Origin: Aeolococcus sp050734155
GTDB taxonomy: Bacteria > Chloroflexota > Dormibacteria > Aeolococcales > Aeolococcaceae
Length of the DNA: 64,000 nt
Direction of reading: 5' to 3'
Assembly: GCA_050734155.1 (NCBI GenBank)
Contig: JBOHUD010000009.1
Coordinates: 1-64,000, forward strand
Shown here in pieces: positions 44,956 through 53,740 of this stretch. The translations under genes were made by a program, and so were the position numbers. Within the stretch, counting starts at the first letter, position 1. Every line of letters starts with the position of its first letter. The notes beneath the pieces are model-generated. The model saw only the letters and a list, made by a program, of their open reading frames with translations. It did no database searches and had not been told where the DNA came from.

Positions 44956-46322
44956 GCACCCACCCCGCCTCAGAGATCGCCGTCAACCTTCCCGGCACGA
45001 TGACGTCGGGGCGGGTGCCGCCCAGCGATCTCGGCGCCGAGCGGGCCGTGCTGGGCTCGCTGATGATCGACCAGTCCGCGATCGCCGAGATCCGCGACGT
45101 GCTCGAGCCCGACGACTTCTACGCCGAGCGCCACGCCCACATCTACCGCGCCGCCACCGCCCTGGCCGACCGCGGTGACCCCATCGACGAGGTCACCCTC
45201 CAGGCCCAGCTGGAACGCGGCAGCAGCCTGGGCCGTGCCGGCGGCCTCGGCTACATCACCGAGCTGACCCTCGAGGTGCCCACCGCCGCCTCGGTCCGCC
45301 ACTGGGCGGAGATCGTCATCAACCACGCGCTGCGACGACGCCTCATCGCCGCCGGAGGCGAGGTGGCCCGGCTCGGGTTCGACAACGCGGTGTCGGCGGT
45401 GGACGCCATCGAGGATGCCGAGCAGCGAATCTTTGCGATCAGCCAGGCGCGCCGCGGCAGCGAGGCCACCCACATCGCCCGGCTCGTCCACGACACCTGG
45501 GAGATGCTCGAGGAGCGGCTCCAGAAGAAGGAGCTGATCAACGGGGTGCGCACCAACTACGCGCGCCTCGACGGGCTCACCCAGGGCCTGCAGCCCCAGG
45601 AGCTGGTCATCCTGGCGGCCCGCCCCTCGGTGGGCAAGACGTCGTTCGCGCTCAACATCGCGCGCAACGCCGCGGTGCTGGCCCGCGTCCCCGTGGCCAT
45701 CTTCTCGCTGGAGATGAGCCGCCAGGCGCTCGCCCAGAGGCTCATCTGCAGCGAGGCCATGGTCAACTCCCACGTCTTGCGCAGTGGCCAGGCCAGCCAG
45801 CTCGACTTCCAGCGCATCGCCGCCGCCATGGACAAGCTGACCCAGGCGGAGCTGTGGATCGACGACACCCCGCGGCTGTCGATCGCCACCCTGCGCGCCC
45901 GTGCCCGGCGCATGAAGTCACAGCACGGCATCGGGCTTCTGATCATCGACTACCTGCAGCTGATGCAGGGCGGCCGCCAGGAATCGCGCGTGCAGGAGGT
46001 GTCCGACATCTCCTCGGGACTGAAGGCGGTGGCCAAGGAGCTGGAGGTGCCGGTGCTGGCGCTGTCCCAGCTGTCGCGCGCCAGCGAGCAGCGCAATGAC
46101 AAGCGGCCCCAGCTGTCCGACCTGCGCGACTCCGGTGCCATCGAGCAGGACGCCGACGTGGTGCTGTTCCTCTATCGCGAGGGCATGCACAAGCCCGACA
46201 TCGACAAGGCCCGCACCGAGCTGATCGTGGCCAAGAACCGCAACGGCCCGGTGGGCGAGATCGAGCTGATCTTCAACGCCGAGCAGACCACGTTCCGCGA
46301 GCCGTACCCGCACGACCAGTGA
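44952..46322 (+). CDS. dnaB: replicative DNA helicase DnaB
   Basis: 456 aa, no intein. N-terminal domain (PPSDLGAERAVLGSLMID), linker, RecA-like core with Walker A RPSVGKTSFA (about 224-231), Walker B LLIIDYLQLM, and the arginine-finger region DLRDSGAIEQDADVV. Unwinds DNA at the replication fork as a hexamer. GTG start overlaps the L9 stop. The gene ends 5' of a transposase remnant, but its C-terminus is complete (AEQTTFREPYPHDQ). Confidence 0.97.
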   Translation: MSTHPASEIAVNLPGTMTSGRVPPSDLGAERAVLGSLMIDQSAIAEIRDVLEPDDFYAERHAHIYRAATALADRGDPIDEVTLQAQLERGSSLGRAGGLGYITELTLEVPTAASVRHWAEIVINHALRRRLIAAGGEVARLGFDNAVSAVDAIEDAEQRIFAISQARRGSEATHIARLVHDTWEMLEERLQKKELINGVRTNYARLDGLTQGLQPQELVILAARPSVGKTSFALNIARNAAVLARVPVAIFSLEMSRQALAQRLICSEAMVNSHVLRSGQASQLDFQRIAAAMDKLTQAELWIDDTPRLSIATLRARARRMKSQHGIGLLIIDYLQLMQGGRQESRVQEVSDISSGLKAVAKELEVPVLALSQLSRASEQRNDKRPQLSDLRDSGAIEQDADVVLFLYREGMHKPDIDKARTELIVAKNRNGPVGEIELIFNAEQTTFREPYPHDQ

Positions 46323-46488
46323 GGGCCGAGCCGGGCGCAGGGCTGCTGTGCTCGCCAGCACGGATCGATGGTCCACGCCTGGAGAGGCACCACGCGGGTG
46401 GCCGCCCGATGGCAGGTGCGCAACGCAGAAGCTCACCCTGGTGGCCGCCCAGTCGGCGCCCGCCGGGCGCCGAAACTATGGTTCGTCA

Positions 46489-47021
46489 GTGATGGCAGCG
46501 CTGCTCTGCGACACCTGCGCCAACCAGCACTTCCCCATGGCGATCCCCTTGCTCGACGTCTGGCACCTGGAGAAACGACTTGCCGCAGCCCTCGGTGACT
46601 GCGCGGCACAGCAGTCGCTGGCACCACTGATGGTGCTGGCACTGGCCGAGCACTGGGCAGCCGCAACCGAGGACGACGAGCGCCGCCAGCACCTCGCTCT
46701 GCTCCTCGAGTACATCGACGCCATCGCGACGGCATCGCCAGCTACGCGCGCCGGGGCGCCCAGGCCTCCAGCCCGATCGAGAAGGTCATGGACGTGGTCA
46801 TCGGCCGCCGCCTCAAGGCCAAGGGCACCTCTTGGCACCGCCCCGGCGCCGATCGCCTCCTCCACCTTCGTGTCCTCAAGGAGAACAAGAGCGGGGAACG
46901 CTACTGGGCTGCCCGCCGCTCTCGCAACCTCGATCATCGCCGCCCTCGCAGCTTGATGCCGAAACATTGGATGCTTCCTAAGGGAATGCGCCCTCTTGAA
47001 CACCGGGCTGCGGAGGGGTAG
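46489..47021 (+). pseudogene. truncated, frameshifted DDE transposase remnant (ISKra4/ISLre2-like)
   Basis: The first frame (46489 to about 46728) encodes ANQHFPMAIPLLDVWHLEKRL, which matches the second-aspartate region of ISKra4/UPF0236-type transposases (usually ...FPGAIQILDWYHxxEHL). The match then continues in another frame from about 46729: GIASYARRGAQASSPIEKVM, then VIGRRLKAKGTSWHRPGADRL, the typical C-terminal end. A single-base loss near 46725-46728 accounts for the shift. The N-terminal half with the first catalytic Asp is missing. No terminal inverted repeats were found. Bases 46323-46488 hold nothing recognisable. Confidence 0.7.
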
Positions 47022-47030
47022 GATCGACGA

Positions 47031-47036
47031 TACAAT
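47031..47036 (+). promoter_or_regulatory. -10 hexamer TACAAT of the exported-protein cluster
   Basis: TACAAT ends 19 nt before ATG 47056, which has CGGAGG at 47043-47048. This marks the likely start of transcription of the island genes. Confidence 0.45.
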
Positions 47037-47055
47037 GGACTCCGGAGGCACTACA

Positions 47056-47820
47056 ATGGGGCGTCGTTGCCTGAGCATGGCGGTGCTTGCTGTTGTCGGT
47101 CTTTGGACAATTGGGAACACAGCCGCCCCGCAGCCGGTGCGAGCGGCCGCTCCCGCCGATTGCTACCCTGGGCCTGTGCGCTGGTACGAGACCGCTCAGT
47201 CGGGACTTGGCAGTCTGGGTACCTTAACGGACACTACGTCTTGGAATCACTGGTCCGTGCCGGATGGAAGCCCGGGCTTTACGGCTGAATCCGTCTTTCT
47301 CTCCTATTACTACAACTCCAGCAATGCCATGGAGGTGGGTTTCTTTTCGGGCCAGGGTGCGCCGGGTTTCTACACAAATGGCATCGTCCCCTACTACACG
47401 TACGACAACGGTGTTCACGAGGTCGATGACGCCGGAGAATACCTGCCGGCCAATACTGGTATCGCCCTGTCTATTAGCAACCCTGACGGCCATACCAACC
47501 ACATCCTGGTGGACAATCCACTCCAGGTGTTCTGGTCGACCTACTTCCAGTACACGCTCACGCGACCCGTACTAGGCCATATGCAGGGCGAAACCAACTG
47601 TCATGACAACTGGATGGCGGGGGGGCAAGGCTACGACTTTTCAATGTATTGGATGGGTGCTGATCGCGCTTGGCATCCGTGGTCTTTCATGAACAATTAC
47701 CCACAGTGCCCCTACTACAGCCAGTATCCCTGCCCCTACACATATTCGCAAATCAATAACTTCGTCTGGTTCATGGCCGGGTACGGGAGCCGACAAGATG
47801 ACAACGGCCCAAACGGATGA
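47056..47820 (+). CDS. secreted protein of unknown family
   Basis: 254 aa. Sec signal peptide (residues 1 to about 31, ...PVRAAA) then a mature part unusually rich in Tyr, Trp, Asn, Gly and Ser with few Lys/Arg. Repeated aromatic patterns such as YYYNSSN, YYTYDNG and YSQYPCPYTYSQ suggest an all-beta extracellular fold, perhaps binding carbohydrate or cell wall. Three or four cysteines could form disulfides. No catalytic motif recognised. Codon use and GC (about 47-50% in sampled 60-base lines) differ from neighbours, suggesting transfer. Start fixed by CGGAGG. Confidence 0.75.
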   Translation: MGRRCLSMAVLAVVGLWTIGNTAAPQPVRAAAPADCYPGPVRWYETAQSGLGSLGTLTDTTSWNHWSVPDGSPGFTAESVFLSYYYNSSNAMEVGFFSGQGAPGFYTNGIVPYYTYDNGVHEVDDAGEYLPANTGIALSISNPDGHTNHILVDNPLQVFWSTYFQYTLTRPVLGHMQGETNCHDNWMAGGQGYDFSMYWMGADRAWHPWSFMNNYPQCPYYSQYPCPYTYSQINNFVWFMAGYGSRQDDNGPNG

Positions 47821-47845
47821 CCGTTCAGAGAGGAGGCCTGTGCCC

Positions 47846-48604
47846 GTGCCGCACAGGGGAGTTCGGCGACGTCGCTATGTGGGTCGCGGATGCCTTGGGG
47901 CTTGCGCCATCGTATTGTCGGGCTGTTCATCTTCGTCGCTGCACGGCACGCGTCTCCCAGGCGACCTGGGGTCATGTGCCGTGAGCCCCGAAGCTTCCAT
48001 CCACCTACAAGACCTTACGCCGCCCTTTACGGCATTCTTGGAGGGTACAACCAACGCCTACCCTGGCCATTGGATCAGAGGGTCCTCGCCCCCACCCTTT
48101 GCGTCCCATTTCATCGTCGGCTCGACTCGTGGTTTCCTCAACAAAATTGCCCTTGACCCGCCTTTCCGAGCTGACGAAGATTCGTTGGCGCGCAGACTAG
48201 GCTACGTTCCCGGTAAGTGGCCTTTGGTCCCACTGCAAGGACCTGTCGTCGCCGCGACCGCGGGCGTCCTTGAGATCTACGAGTACATCGACGTGTTCAC
48301 TGACGTTAGATCGGCGTCGCAGTGGCTAGCCTCGACGATCGCGACGTACAGGGGCAATCCTACCGAACTGATCACCGTCACGAGCGCGGGGTGGAACGCG
48401 TTCTCGACGACATTTGGAACGCCCGAACCAGAGCATGAGCGTGCAGTGATCCTCGTCGGGCGAACGGGGGCTGTTACTCTCACTCTGGCGTTTCAGGGCG
48501 GGAGTTCAGTCAACGCGGCCACGGTCAAACCGCTGGCTGAGATCGCCGTGCGGAACATGGCTCGTCAATGCCCAAAGCTTGGCGACGTGGTGTCGTCCAA
48601 TTGA
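47846..48604 (+). CDS. lipoprotein of unknown family (island gene 2)
   Basis: About 252 aa. Basic n-region (RGVRRRRYVGRG), hydrophobic core and lipobox LSGC followed by SSSS, so an outer-face lipoprotein. The mature domain has alternating strands and helices (ASQWLASTIATYRGNP, FGTPEPEHERAVILVGRTGAVTLTLAF) resembling sensor-like or PknH-type extracytoplasmic domains, without clear identity. GTG 47846 is chosen because AGGAGG at 47831-47836 lies 9 nt before it; GTG 47840 and an ATG at 47798 (overlapping the previous gene) are alternatives. Confidence 0.72.
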   Translation: MPHRGVRRRRYVGRGCLGACAIVLSGCSSSSLHGTRLPGDLGSCAVSPEASIHLQDLTPPFTAFLEGTTNAYPGHWIRGSSPPPFASHFIVGSTRGFLNKIALDPPFRADEDSLARRLGYVPGKWPLVPLQGPVVAATAGVLEIYEYIDVFTDVRSASQWLASTIATYRGNPTELITVTSAGWNAFSTTFGTPEPEHERAVILVGRTGAVTLTLAFQGGSSVNAATVKPLAEIAVRNMARQCPKLGDVVSSN

Positions 48605-48643
48605 CTTGGCATAGAAATGAAAGTACGCCGGAGGCTCTGTGTA

Positions 48644-49351
48644 ATGGTTCGCGCTAGGATCGGCGGGCTCACAGTGGCTGTTGCCTTGCTTTCGTTGCTT
48701 GCCGGCTGTGCGACCAACAGGGTCTCACCGTCCCGGACCTCGGGGGCCGGCGCCGTAACGAGCGACACGAAGGGATCAGCTCCCCATCCGTGTACGGGTG
48801 CGGTCATCGGCGCGGTGAGTCTGTTGTCGACCGGACACACGCTTGCGCAGGTCGCCGCAACCGGTTTCCACGTCCGCGCGGATCTGCGGGACGGAGCCGG
48901 CCACGACTACCTCATCCTTGGAACCGGCGCCTCCGCCTCGTCCACCAGCCGGCTGGTGCACGCTACCGCATTGGCGCCCCTGGTCGCTGATCGCGTGCTC
49001 TCAGCGAGTGATGACGTTCTCTCGCAGAGCAGCGATCCACGGTTGCGCTCGTGCGATTACACTCTCTCGGACCGGCCCATCGCCGCAAGCATTGCGTCAT
49101 CCGTCGAGAGCGCTGCTGAACAGATGGGCCTGGCTTCTCGAACGATCGTCGAAGCCCACCTGGGTGCACGACTCATCAGCGACAATCCACTCAACTCTCA
49201 GCAGCTCCTCGTCACCATCCAGGTTGGCGTCGATCCTTCGCCGCTTGCCGGTCCTGGATCCCCGATTCTGCTCTCAGACAGGTTTCTGATCGGGCTGGTG
49301 GACAAGTCCACGCTCCGCGTGCTTAGCGTGAGCTGGGGTAGCTGGTCGTAG
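48644..49351 (+). CDS. lipoprotein of unknown family (island gene 3)
   Basis: 235 aa. Signal peptide MVRARIGGLTVAVALLSLLAGC with lipobox LAGC, then a Ser/Thr/Gly-rich linker and a mature domain rich in Ala, Ser and Leu. Two further cysteines (HPCTGAV and RSCDYTL) may pair. ATG 48644 is preferred to 48617 because GGAGG at 48630-48634 lies 9 nt upstream. Third of three consecutive exported orphans; unrelated in sequence to the other two. Confidence 0.72.
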   Translation: MVRARIGGLTVAVALLSLLAGCATNRVSPSRTSGAGAVTSDTKGSAPHPCTGAVIGAVSLLSTGHTLAQVAATGFHVRADLRDGAGHDYLILGTGASASSTSRLVHATALAPLVADRVLSASDDVLSQSSDPRLRSCDYTLSDRPIAASIASSVESAAEQMGLASRTIVEAHLGARLISDNPLNSQQLLVTIQVGVDPSPLAGPGSPILLSDRFLIGLVDKSTLRVLSVSWGSWS

Positions 49352-49398
49352 CTCAGCTCAGCTCGGAGGGTTCGTAGGGGTAGGGACCTCACGCCAGC

Positions 49399-49404
49399 TA
49401 TAGT
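49399..49404 (+). promoter_or_regulatory. -10 hexamer TATAGT before the PadR/ABC unit
   Basis: TATAGT lies 44 nt before GTG 49449. The intervening leader could hold the operator of the PadR-type repressor; a short GTGACTAGTCA-type palindromic stretch occurs at 49411-49421. Confidence 0.4.
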
Positions 49405-49448
49405 CAGCGGGTGACTAGTCAGTACGCGACCAGGGGCACCTAGCCGCG

Positions 49449-49997
49449 GTGGGCCTGCAGGGTGTGCTGGCCGCGCTGCTGCTGGAGGGTGCTGCGCACG
49501 GGTACCAGTTGAAGGGCACTCTCGAGGACGAGCTTGGTCCCCTGTGGGTCACCAGTGCAAGCCAGGTCTACCTGACCCTCGGCCGCATGCAGCGCGATGA
49601 TCTCGTCAGCAGCCGTCGCGTACGTCAGCAGGCACTGCCGGATCGGCAACTGCTCTCTCTGACCAGGGCCGGGCGGGCGCTGGCCGAACGGTGGCTGTAC
49701 GAATCGGATGATCCAGACGAGAGCGTGCTGCGGCTCGCCGTCGCGCGGATCGTTGCTCCCAGGCACTTCTCCGATGTCGTCGACATCATCGTCGAGCAGC
49801 GAAGCGCTGGCCTGGCCGAGTTGCGTCAGCTTCGAGCGCAGGACGCCACAGGATTCCAGAGGGAGGCGATCGATGCCGAGATTCAACGTGCTCAGGCGGA
49901 CGTCCGCTGGGCGGCGTCGATTCGCGACCGAGCCGCTGCGATCGTTGCCATTCCCAGAGCCCCGCGCCAGGCTGGTCGTGTTGCCCACCATGGGTGA
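49449..49997 (+). CDS. PadR-family transcriptional regulator
   Basis: 182 aa. N-terminal winged helix with GVLAALLLEGAAHGYQLKGTL and the wing region VYLTLGRMQRDDLVSS, followed by a helical C-terminal dimerisation part as in PadR subfamily 1. Such proteins repress their own operon and release it on binding a drug or phenolic ligand. It overlaps the ABC ATPase gene by 8 bp, so autoregulation of the whole exporter is likely. The N-terminus is a few residues shorter than usual (GTG 49449 is the only start after an in-frame TAG). Confidence 0.85.
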   Translation: MGLQGVLAALLLEGAAHGYQLKGTLEDELGPLWVTSASQVYLTLGRMQRDDLVSSRRVRQQALPDRQLLSLTRAGRALAERWLYESDDPDESVLRLAVARIVAPRHFSDVVDIIVEQRSAGLAELRQLRAQDATGFQREAIDAEIQRAQADVRWAASIRDRAAAIVAIPRAPRQAGRVAHHG

Positions 49998-50721
49998 GCA
50001 GCCGGACGAGGTCATAGCCCTCCACGAGGTCAGCCGGACGTTCCAGACCCCTGGCGGCCCCGTCCCGGCGCTGCGGCCGGTGAACCTGTCGGTCCGCCGC
50101 GGGGAGGTGGTCGCCCTCACCGGGCCGTCCGGCTCTGGGAAGACCACACTGCTCCATCTCGTTGCCGGGCTCGATCGCCCCACGACCGGCTCGATCACGG
50201 TGCTGGGCACCGCGCTCGATGAGTGCAGCGACCGCGAGCTGACCGCGTACCGCGGCCAGCTGCTCGGCATCGTCCTCCAGGATTCGCATCTCCTGCCCGG
50301 TCTCACCGCTCTCGAGAACGTGGTCATCGCCCGTCTGCCGTGGGGTCATCGTCGCCATCTGGAGACGAGCGCGCGTGAGCTGCTGGCAGCTGTCGGGCTG
50401 GAGGCGCGAATGGACTTTCCACCGGCGCGCCTGTCGGGAGGAGAGCGACAGAGGGTCGGTCTCGCCCGAGCTCTGCTCGGCAGCCCCCAGGTTCTGCTGG
50501 CGGACGAGCCGACCGGCAACCTGGATGGTCGGGCCACCGACGACCTCCTGACGCTCCTCGCCGACCTCTGTCGCGAACGCCGATTGACGGTCATGATCGT
50601 CACCCACGACGCGGCGGTCGCAGCAGCGGCACACCGCCGCCTGCGCCTGGTGGATGGCAGCCTCGAGGCCCACCCCAAGCACGAACTCGGCGGTTCGGTG
50701 CGCGCCCGGGTTCTCGAATAG
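49990..50721 (+). CDS. LolD/MacB-type ABC transporter ATPase
   Basis: 243 aa. Walker A GPSGSGKTT, Q-loop VLQDSHLLPGLTALENV, signature LSGGERQRV, Walker B VLLADEPTGNLDG and H-loop VTHD. The spacing and the EPTGNLD motif are typical of the LolD/MacB/FtsE branch that drives FtsX-like permeases. The partner permease begins 1 nt downstream. Confidence 0.93.
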   Translation: MGEQPDEVIALHEVSRTFQTPGGPVPALRPVNLSVRRGEVVALTGPSGSGKTTLLHLVAGLDRPTTGSITVLGTALDECSDRELTAYRGQLLGIVLQDSHLLPGLTALENVVIARLPWGHRRHLETSARELLAAVGLEARMDFPPARLSGGERQRVGLARALLGSPQVLLADEPTGNLDGRATDDLLTLLADLCRERRLTVMIVTHDAAVAAAAHRRLRLVDGSLEAHPKHELGGSVRARVLE

Positions 50722-50722
50722 G

Positions 50723-53329
50723 GTGTTGCGGTTCGCGCTGCGCCAGCTCGTCTCACAGCGACTCGCCACGGCCTTCGCGGCCGCTGGACTGCTCACCTCC
50801 ACGGTTGGCTTCATCCTTCTCGCCAGCACCTCGCAGACGGCGGCGGCCGCCCTCCGCGGGGACGCTGAGAAGCAGTGGCCGAGCCCGTTCGACCTGCTGG
50901 TCAGACCCGCATCAGCCGTCACCGGTCTGGAGAAGAGCCAGGGGTTGGTGCGGCCCAACTACCTGTCGGGTCTGGTGGGAGGCATCACCATCGATCAGCT
51001 GCTCCGGATCCGCCGCATTCCCGGCGTGCAGGTGGCGGCGCCGATTGCCGTCGTCGGGTTTGTCAACTGGCCGGCTGGGAGGGCACTGGACCTGAGCCGA
51101 CAGGTCGCTGGCCATGCGATCTCGGTGTTCCGCATCAGTCAGAACGCAATTGGGGACGCCGGACTGTCGCACTTCCCGACCAGCACCAGGTATCTCGTCG
51201 TGGCTTCAGATGGGCGGCTGCAGACAGCGCTGGGCGGCGTCACCCAACTCCACATCGGTGCCGTCACCGTGGAGTGCACGGGGGCGGTGGATTGTGTGGG
51301 CGGCGGCACCGCCGGTGGTTCGCCGGCGAACGCGACCACCTTCGTGTCGTTCAACGAGCCGGTCCTGCTTGCCGGGGTCGACCCCGTGGCCGAGGCCGCT
51401 CTCAGCGGCGCCGCCGGTTGCGTCCGCACCGGCCGCTACCTGCGTGCGGGGGACAGCCCTCAGCTCGCGGCCACGGCAGTCCCGGTGGTTCCCGTCCTGG
51501 CCAGCGCCACCAGCTTCATCGACGAGACGGTGTCGGTTCATGTCGACGCGGCGAGCCAACCTCAGACGGTTCTCACCGGCGCGGCCCCCTCATCACTCAG
51601 AACATGGTCACCTGTGTCCACGCAGTCCAACACCGCCGACCAGCTGTTCGCGGGTTTTCTGAGCCAGGGCCTGGGCAGCTACTACAACACCGGCCCGATC
51701 ACAGTGCCCGGGCCCGTCAGCTACGGCACCGTGGCTGGCGCTCACCTGGCGGCGCATTCGGTGCCGCCCGATCTCTCCGTGTTCACCGGCGCCTTCGGGC
51801 GGGACCCATCGGTGCCGCCGGAGGCGCGGGACACCTGGCTGCGTCACATCAGCCTGCACCAATTCATCAACAGCGGCGGCGCCAACGCTCAGGGCCAGAG
51901 CACGCTGCAGCCGCCCAACCGCTGGCAGGTGGTCGGACGGTTCGATCCGCAGTGCTTCACGGGATCGTCGACATCCGGAGCGCTCGCCGGCTTCGCCCCG
52001 GCCACAGTGACGATGGGCGATGGGGTCCGGCTCGGCGCGACGAGGTCGGTCGCCGGCTACGTAAACCCGCCGCCGGCGCTGCTGACAACGCTCGCCGGTG
52101 CCGCGTACTTCGCCGATCCGGCACGCTTCGCCGGCGGTCCGGGGGCGGCGCTCATCAGCGCGATCCGCATCCGGGTGGCCGGCGTGCAGCAGCCCGGACC
52201 GCTGTCAGAGGCGCGCCTGGCGAGAGTGGCCGCCGCTGTGCACGCGGCAACCGGTCTCGCCGTCGACATCGTCAAGGGCTCCGCCCAGCGTTCGATCAGC
52301 ATCGACCTGCCCGCCGGCAGGTTTGGCCGGCCCCCCTCCACCGTCACCGAGGGTTGGAGCGTCAAGGGTGTGGTGGTCGATTTCGTGAACACCGTCGGTC
52401 GGGCCAACCTGGCCCTGTTCGCCGTCGTGCTCGTCGGCGCAGCGATCCTGGTTGGCCAGACCACGTACGGCTCGACCCGACGGCGGCGCCGGGAATTCGG
52501 CGTCCTGCGTGCCCTCGGGTGGTCGCCCGCCCGCATCGCTGTGCTCGTCGAGCTGGAGACTGTCACCCTGGCTGGAACCGTCGGCGTGGCGGCTCTGCTG
52601 GTCGACCTGGTCGTATCCATAGTCCTCCACACGGGCTCGTTGGGCTGGCAGCTGGCGCTGAGCCCGGTCGTGGCTATCGGGCTCGCCGGGCTGGCCACGG
52701 CGATGCCCGCACTGATGATCAGCCGGTCGAGCGTGGCGGCAACCCTGCGACCGCCGCGGCGTTCGCGGCGTCGATCGAGGCCGCCGTCCCTGGCCGGCTT
52801 CGCGTGTCGGGAGATGACGGGCGCGTGGCGGGCGGAGGCGCTGCTTGGGGCGGGGGCCGTCGGCCTCGGCGGAGCTCTCCTCGGCGGTGCCGTCCTCATC
52901 GCGACGAGCTTTGGAGGCGCCGTCGACGCCAGCCTCCTCGGCAATGTGGTCAGCGGCCAGCTCCGTGGCTTTCACGTGGTGCTGGGCGGGCTGGTGCTGG
53001 TCATCGGGACCGTCGCCGCCGGGCAGATCGTGACGCTCAGCTATCTCGAGCGTCAGCCGGACCTGGCCGTTCTGCGAGCGCTCGGCTGGCATCGCCGAAG
53101 CGTCGCTGCGGTGGCGGCGATCCAGGCTGTGGTCCTGGGATTGGCCGGCGGGCTCGCCGCGGCGGCATGTGTGGCACTGGCCGCATGGCTGCTCGGAGCC
53201 GGCGCGCCGGCTGCGGTGGTGGCATGCGGCGCGGCCGTTGCCGTGTCGCTTGTCGCCGGCGCCTGTGCATCAGCAGGGCCCCTGCTCCTGGCCTGGAGGG
53301 CGTCGCCATCCGCTTTTCTCAGGAACTGA
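50723..53329 (+). CDS. FtsX-like ABC permease with very large ectodomain
   Basis: 868 aa. One N-terminal helix (about 18-36), an extracytoplasmic domain of roughly 520 residues, a first FtsX unit of three helices (about 560-680; REFGVLRALGWSPARIAVL), and a second unit (about 740-868; PDLAVLRALGWHRRSVAAV). The paired RALGW motifs mark two FtsX domains. Proteins of this build export or extract lipids, lipoproteins or peptides, or work mechanically on envelope enzymes. With the PadR gene it looks like a regulated resistance or lipoprotein-sorting exporter. GTG start. Confidence 0.88.
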   Translation: MLRFALRQLVSQRLATAFAAAGLLTSTVGFILLASTSQTAAAALRGDAEKQWPSPFDLLVRPASAVTGLEKSQGLVRPNYLSGLVGGITIDQLLRIRRIPGVQVAAPIAVVGFVNWPAGRALDLSRQVAGHAISVFRISQNAIGDAGLSHFPTSTRYLVVASDGRLQTALGGVTQLHIGAVTVECTGAVDCVGGGTAGGSPANATTFVSFNEPVLLAGVDPVAEAALSGAAGCVRTGRYLRAGDSPQLAATAVPVVPVLASATSFIDETVSVHVDAASQPQTVLTGAAPSSLRTWSPVSTQSNTADQLFAGFLSQGLGSYYNTGPITVPGPVSYGTVAGAHLAAHSVPPDLSVFTGAFGRDPSVPPEARDTWLRHISLHQFINSGGANAQGQSTLQPPNRWQVVGRFDPQCFTGSSTSGALAGFAPATVTMGDGVRLGATRSVAGYVNPPPALLTTLAGAAYFADPARFAGGPGAALISAIRIRVAGVQQPGPLSEARLARVAAAVHAATGLAVDIVKGSAQRSISIDLPAGRFGRPPSTVTEGWSVKGVVVDFVNTVGRANLALFAVVLVGAAILVGQTTYGSTRRRRREFGVLRALGWSPARIAVLVELETVTLAGTVGVAALLVDLVVSIVLHTGSLGWQLALSPVVAIGLAGLATAMPALMISRSSVAATLRPPRRSRRRSRPPSLAGFACREMTGAWRAEALLGAGAVGLGGALLGGAVLIATSFGGAVDASLLGNVVSGQLRGFHVVLGGLVLVIGTVAAGQIVTLSYLERQPDLAVLRALGWHRRSVAAVAAIQAVVLGLAGGLAAAACVALAAWLLGAGAPAAVVACGAAVAVSLVAGACASAGPLLLAWRASPSAFLRN

Positions 53330-53413
53330 GCAACCAGCCAAGCAGTACAGCCGAGAGCACCACGAGCACCGGGGGGGTCCTTTCCAGGGGACGGCCGTCG
53401 CTACAGTGGTCGG

Positions 53414-53686
53414 GTGATCGGAGACCGCGTCGAAATTGTCGTCGACACCGGGACGGGCAGCGCCCAGACCTTCCAGATCTCCGCCACGCGCACGGGCAGG
53501 CGCGTCGAGGTCACCACGTCGCGCGGCGTCGTCGAGGTGGCCGAGCTGACCCGCACCCGACAGCCGGTGCGTGTTGCTCGCTTCATGGCAACCAGGGTGA
53601 TCGCTGTCGTCGAGCACCCTGCCGCCGACCGCGATGCCCCGGCTCGTCGCCGCACCCGGGTCGAGCAGGAGGAGACCCTGCTCTGA
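53414..53686 (+). CDS. 90-aa beta-rich basic protein, unknown
   Basis: Alternating strands (RVEIVVDTGTGSAQTFQISA, RRVEVTTSRGVVEVAEL) and a charged C-terminus; no cysteines, no membrane segment. TACAGT (53402-53407) ends 6 nt before the GTG start and no ribosome site is present, like other leaderless genes in this window. Function not recognised. Confidence 0.6.
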   Translation: MIGDRVEIVVDTGTGSAQTFQISATRTGRRVEVTTSRGVVEVAELTRTRQPVRVARFMATRVIAVVEHPAADRDAPARRRTRVEQEETLL

Positions 53687-53740
53687 GCCCGGCACAGGGG
53701 TGGTCGAGGCTCGGGAAGTGAGGGGGCAGGGACCCGAGGA

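Noticed and set aside
46348..46956. Single 202-aa protein after dnaB
   Set aside because: The last third is low-complexity out-of-frame sequence; the transposase similarity continues in the adjacent frame, so it is a frameshifted remnant and not a gene.
49344..49380. tRNA-like GTAGCTCAG string after the third island gene
   Set aside because: No acceptor, anticodon or T-arm pairing follows; the string is part of a short CAGCT repeat after the stop codon.
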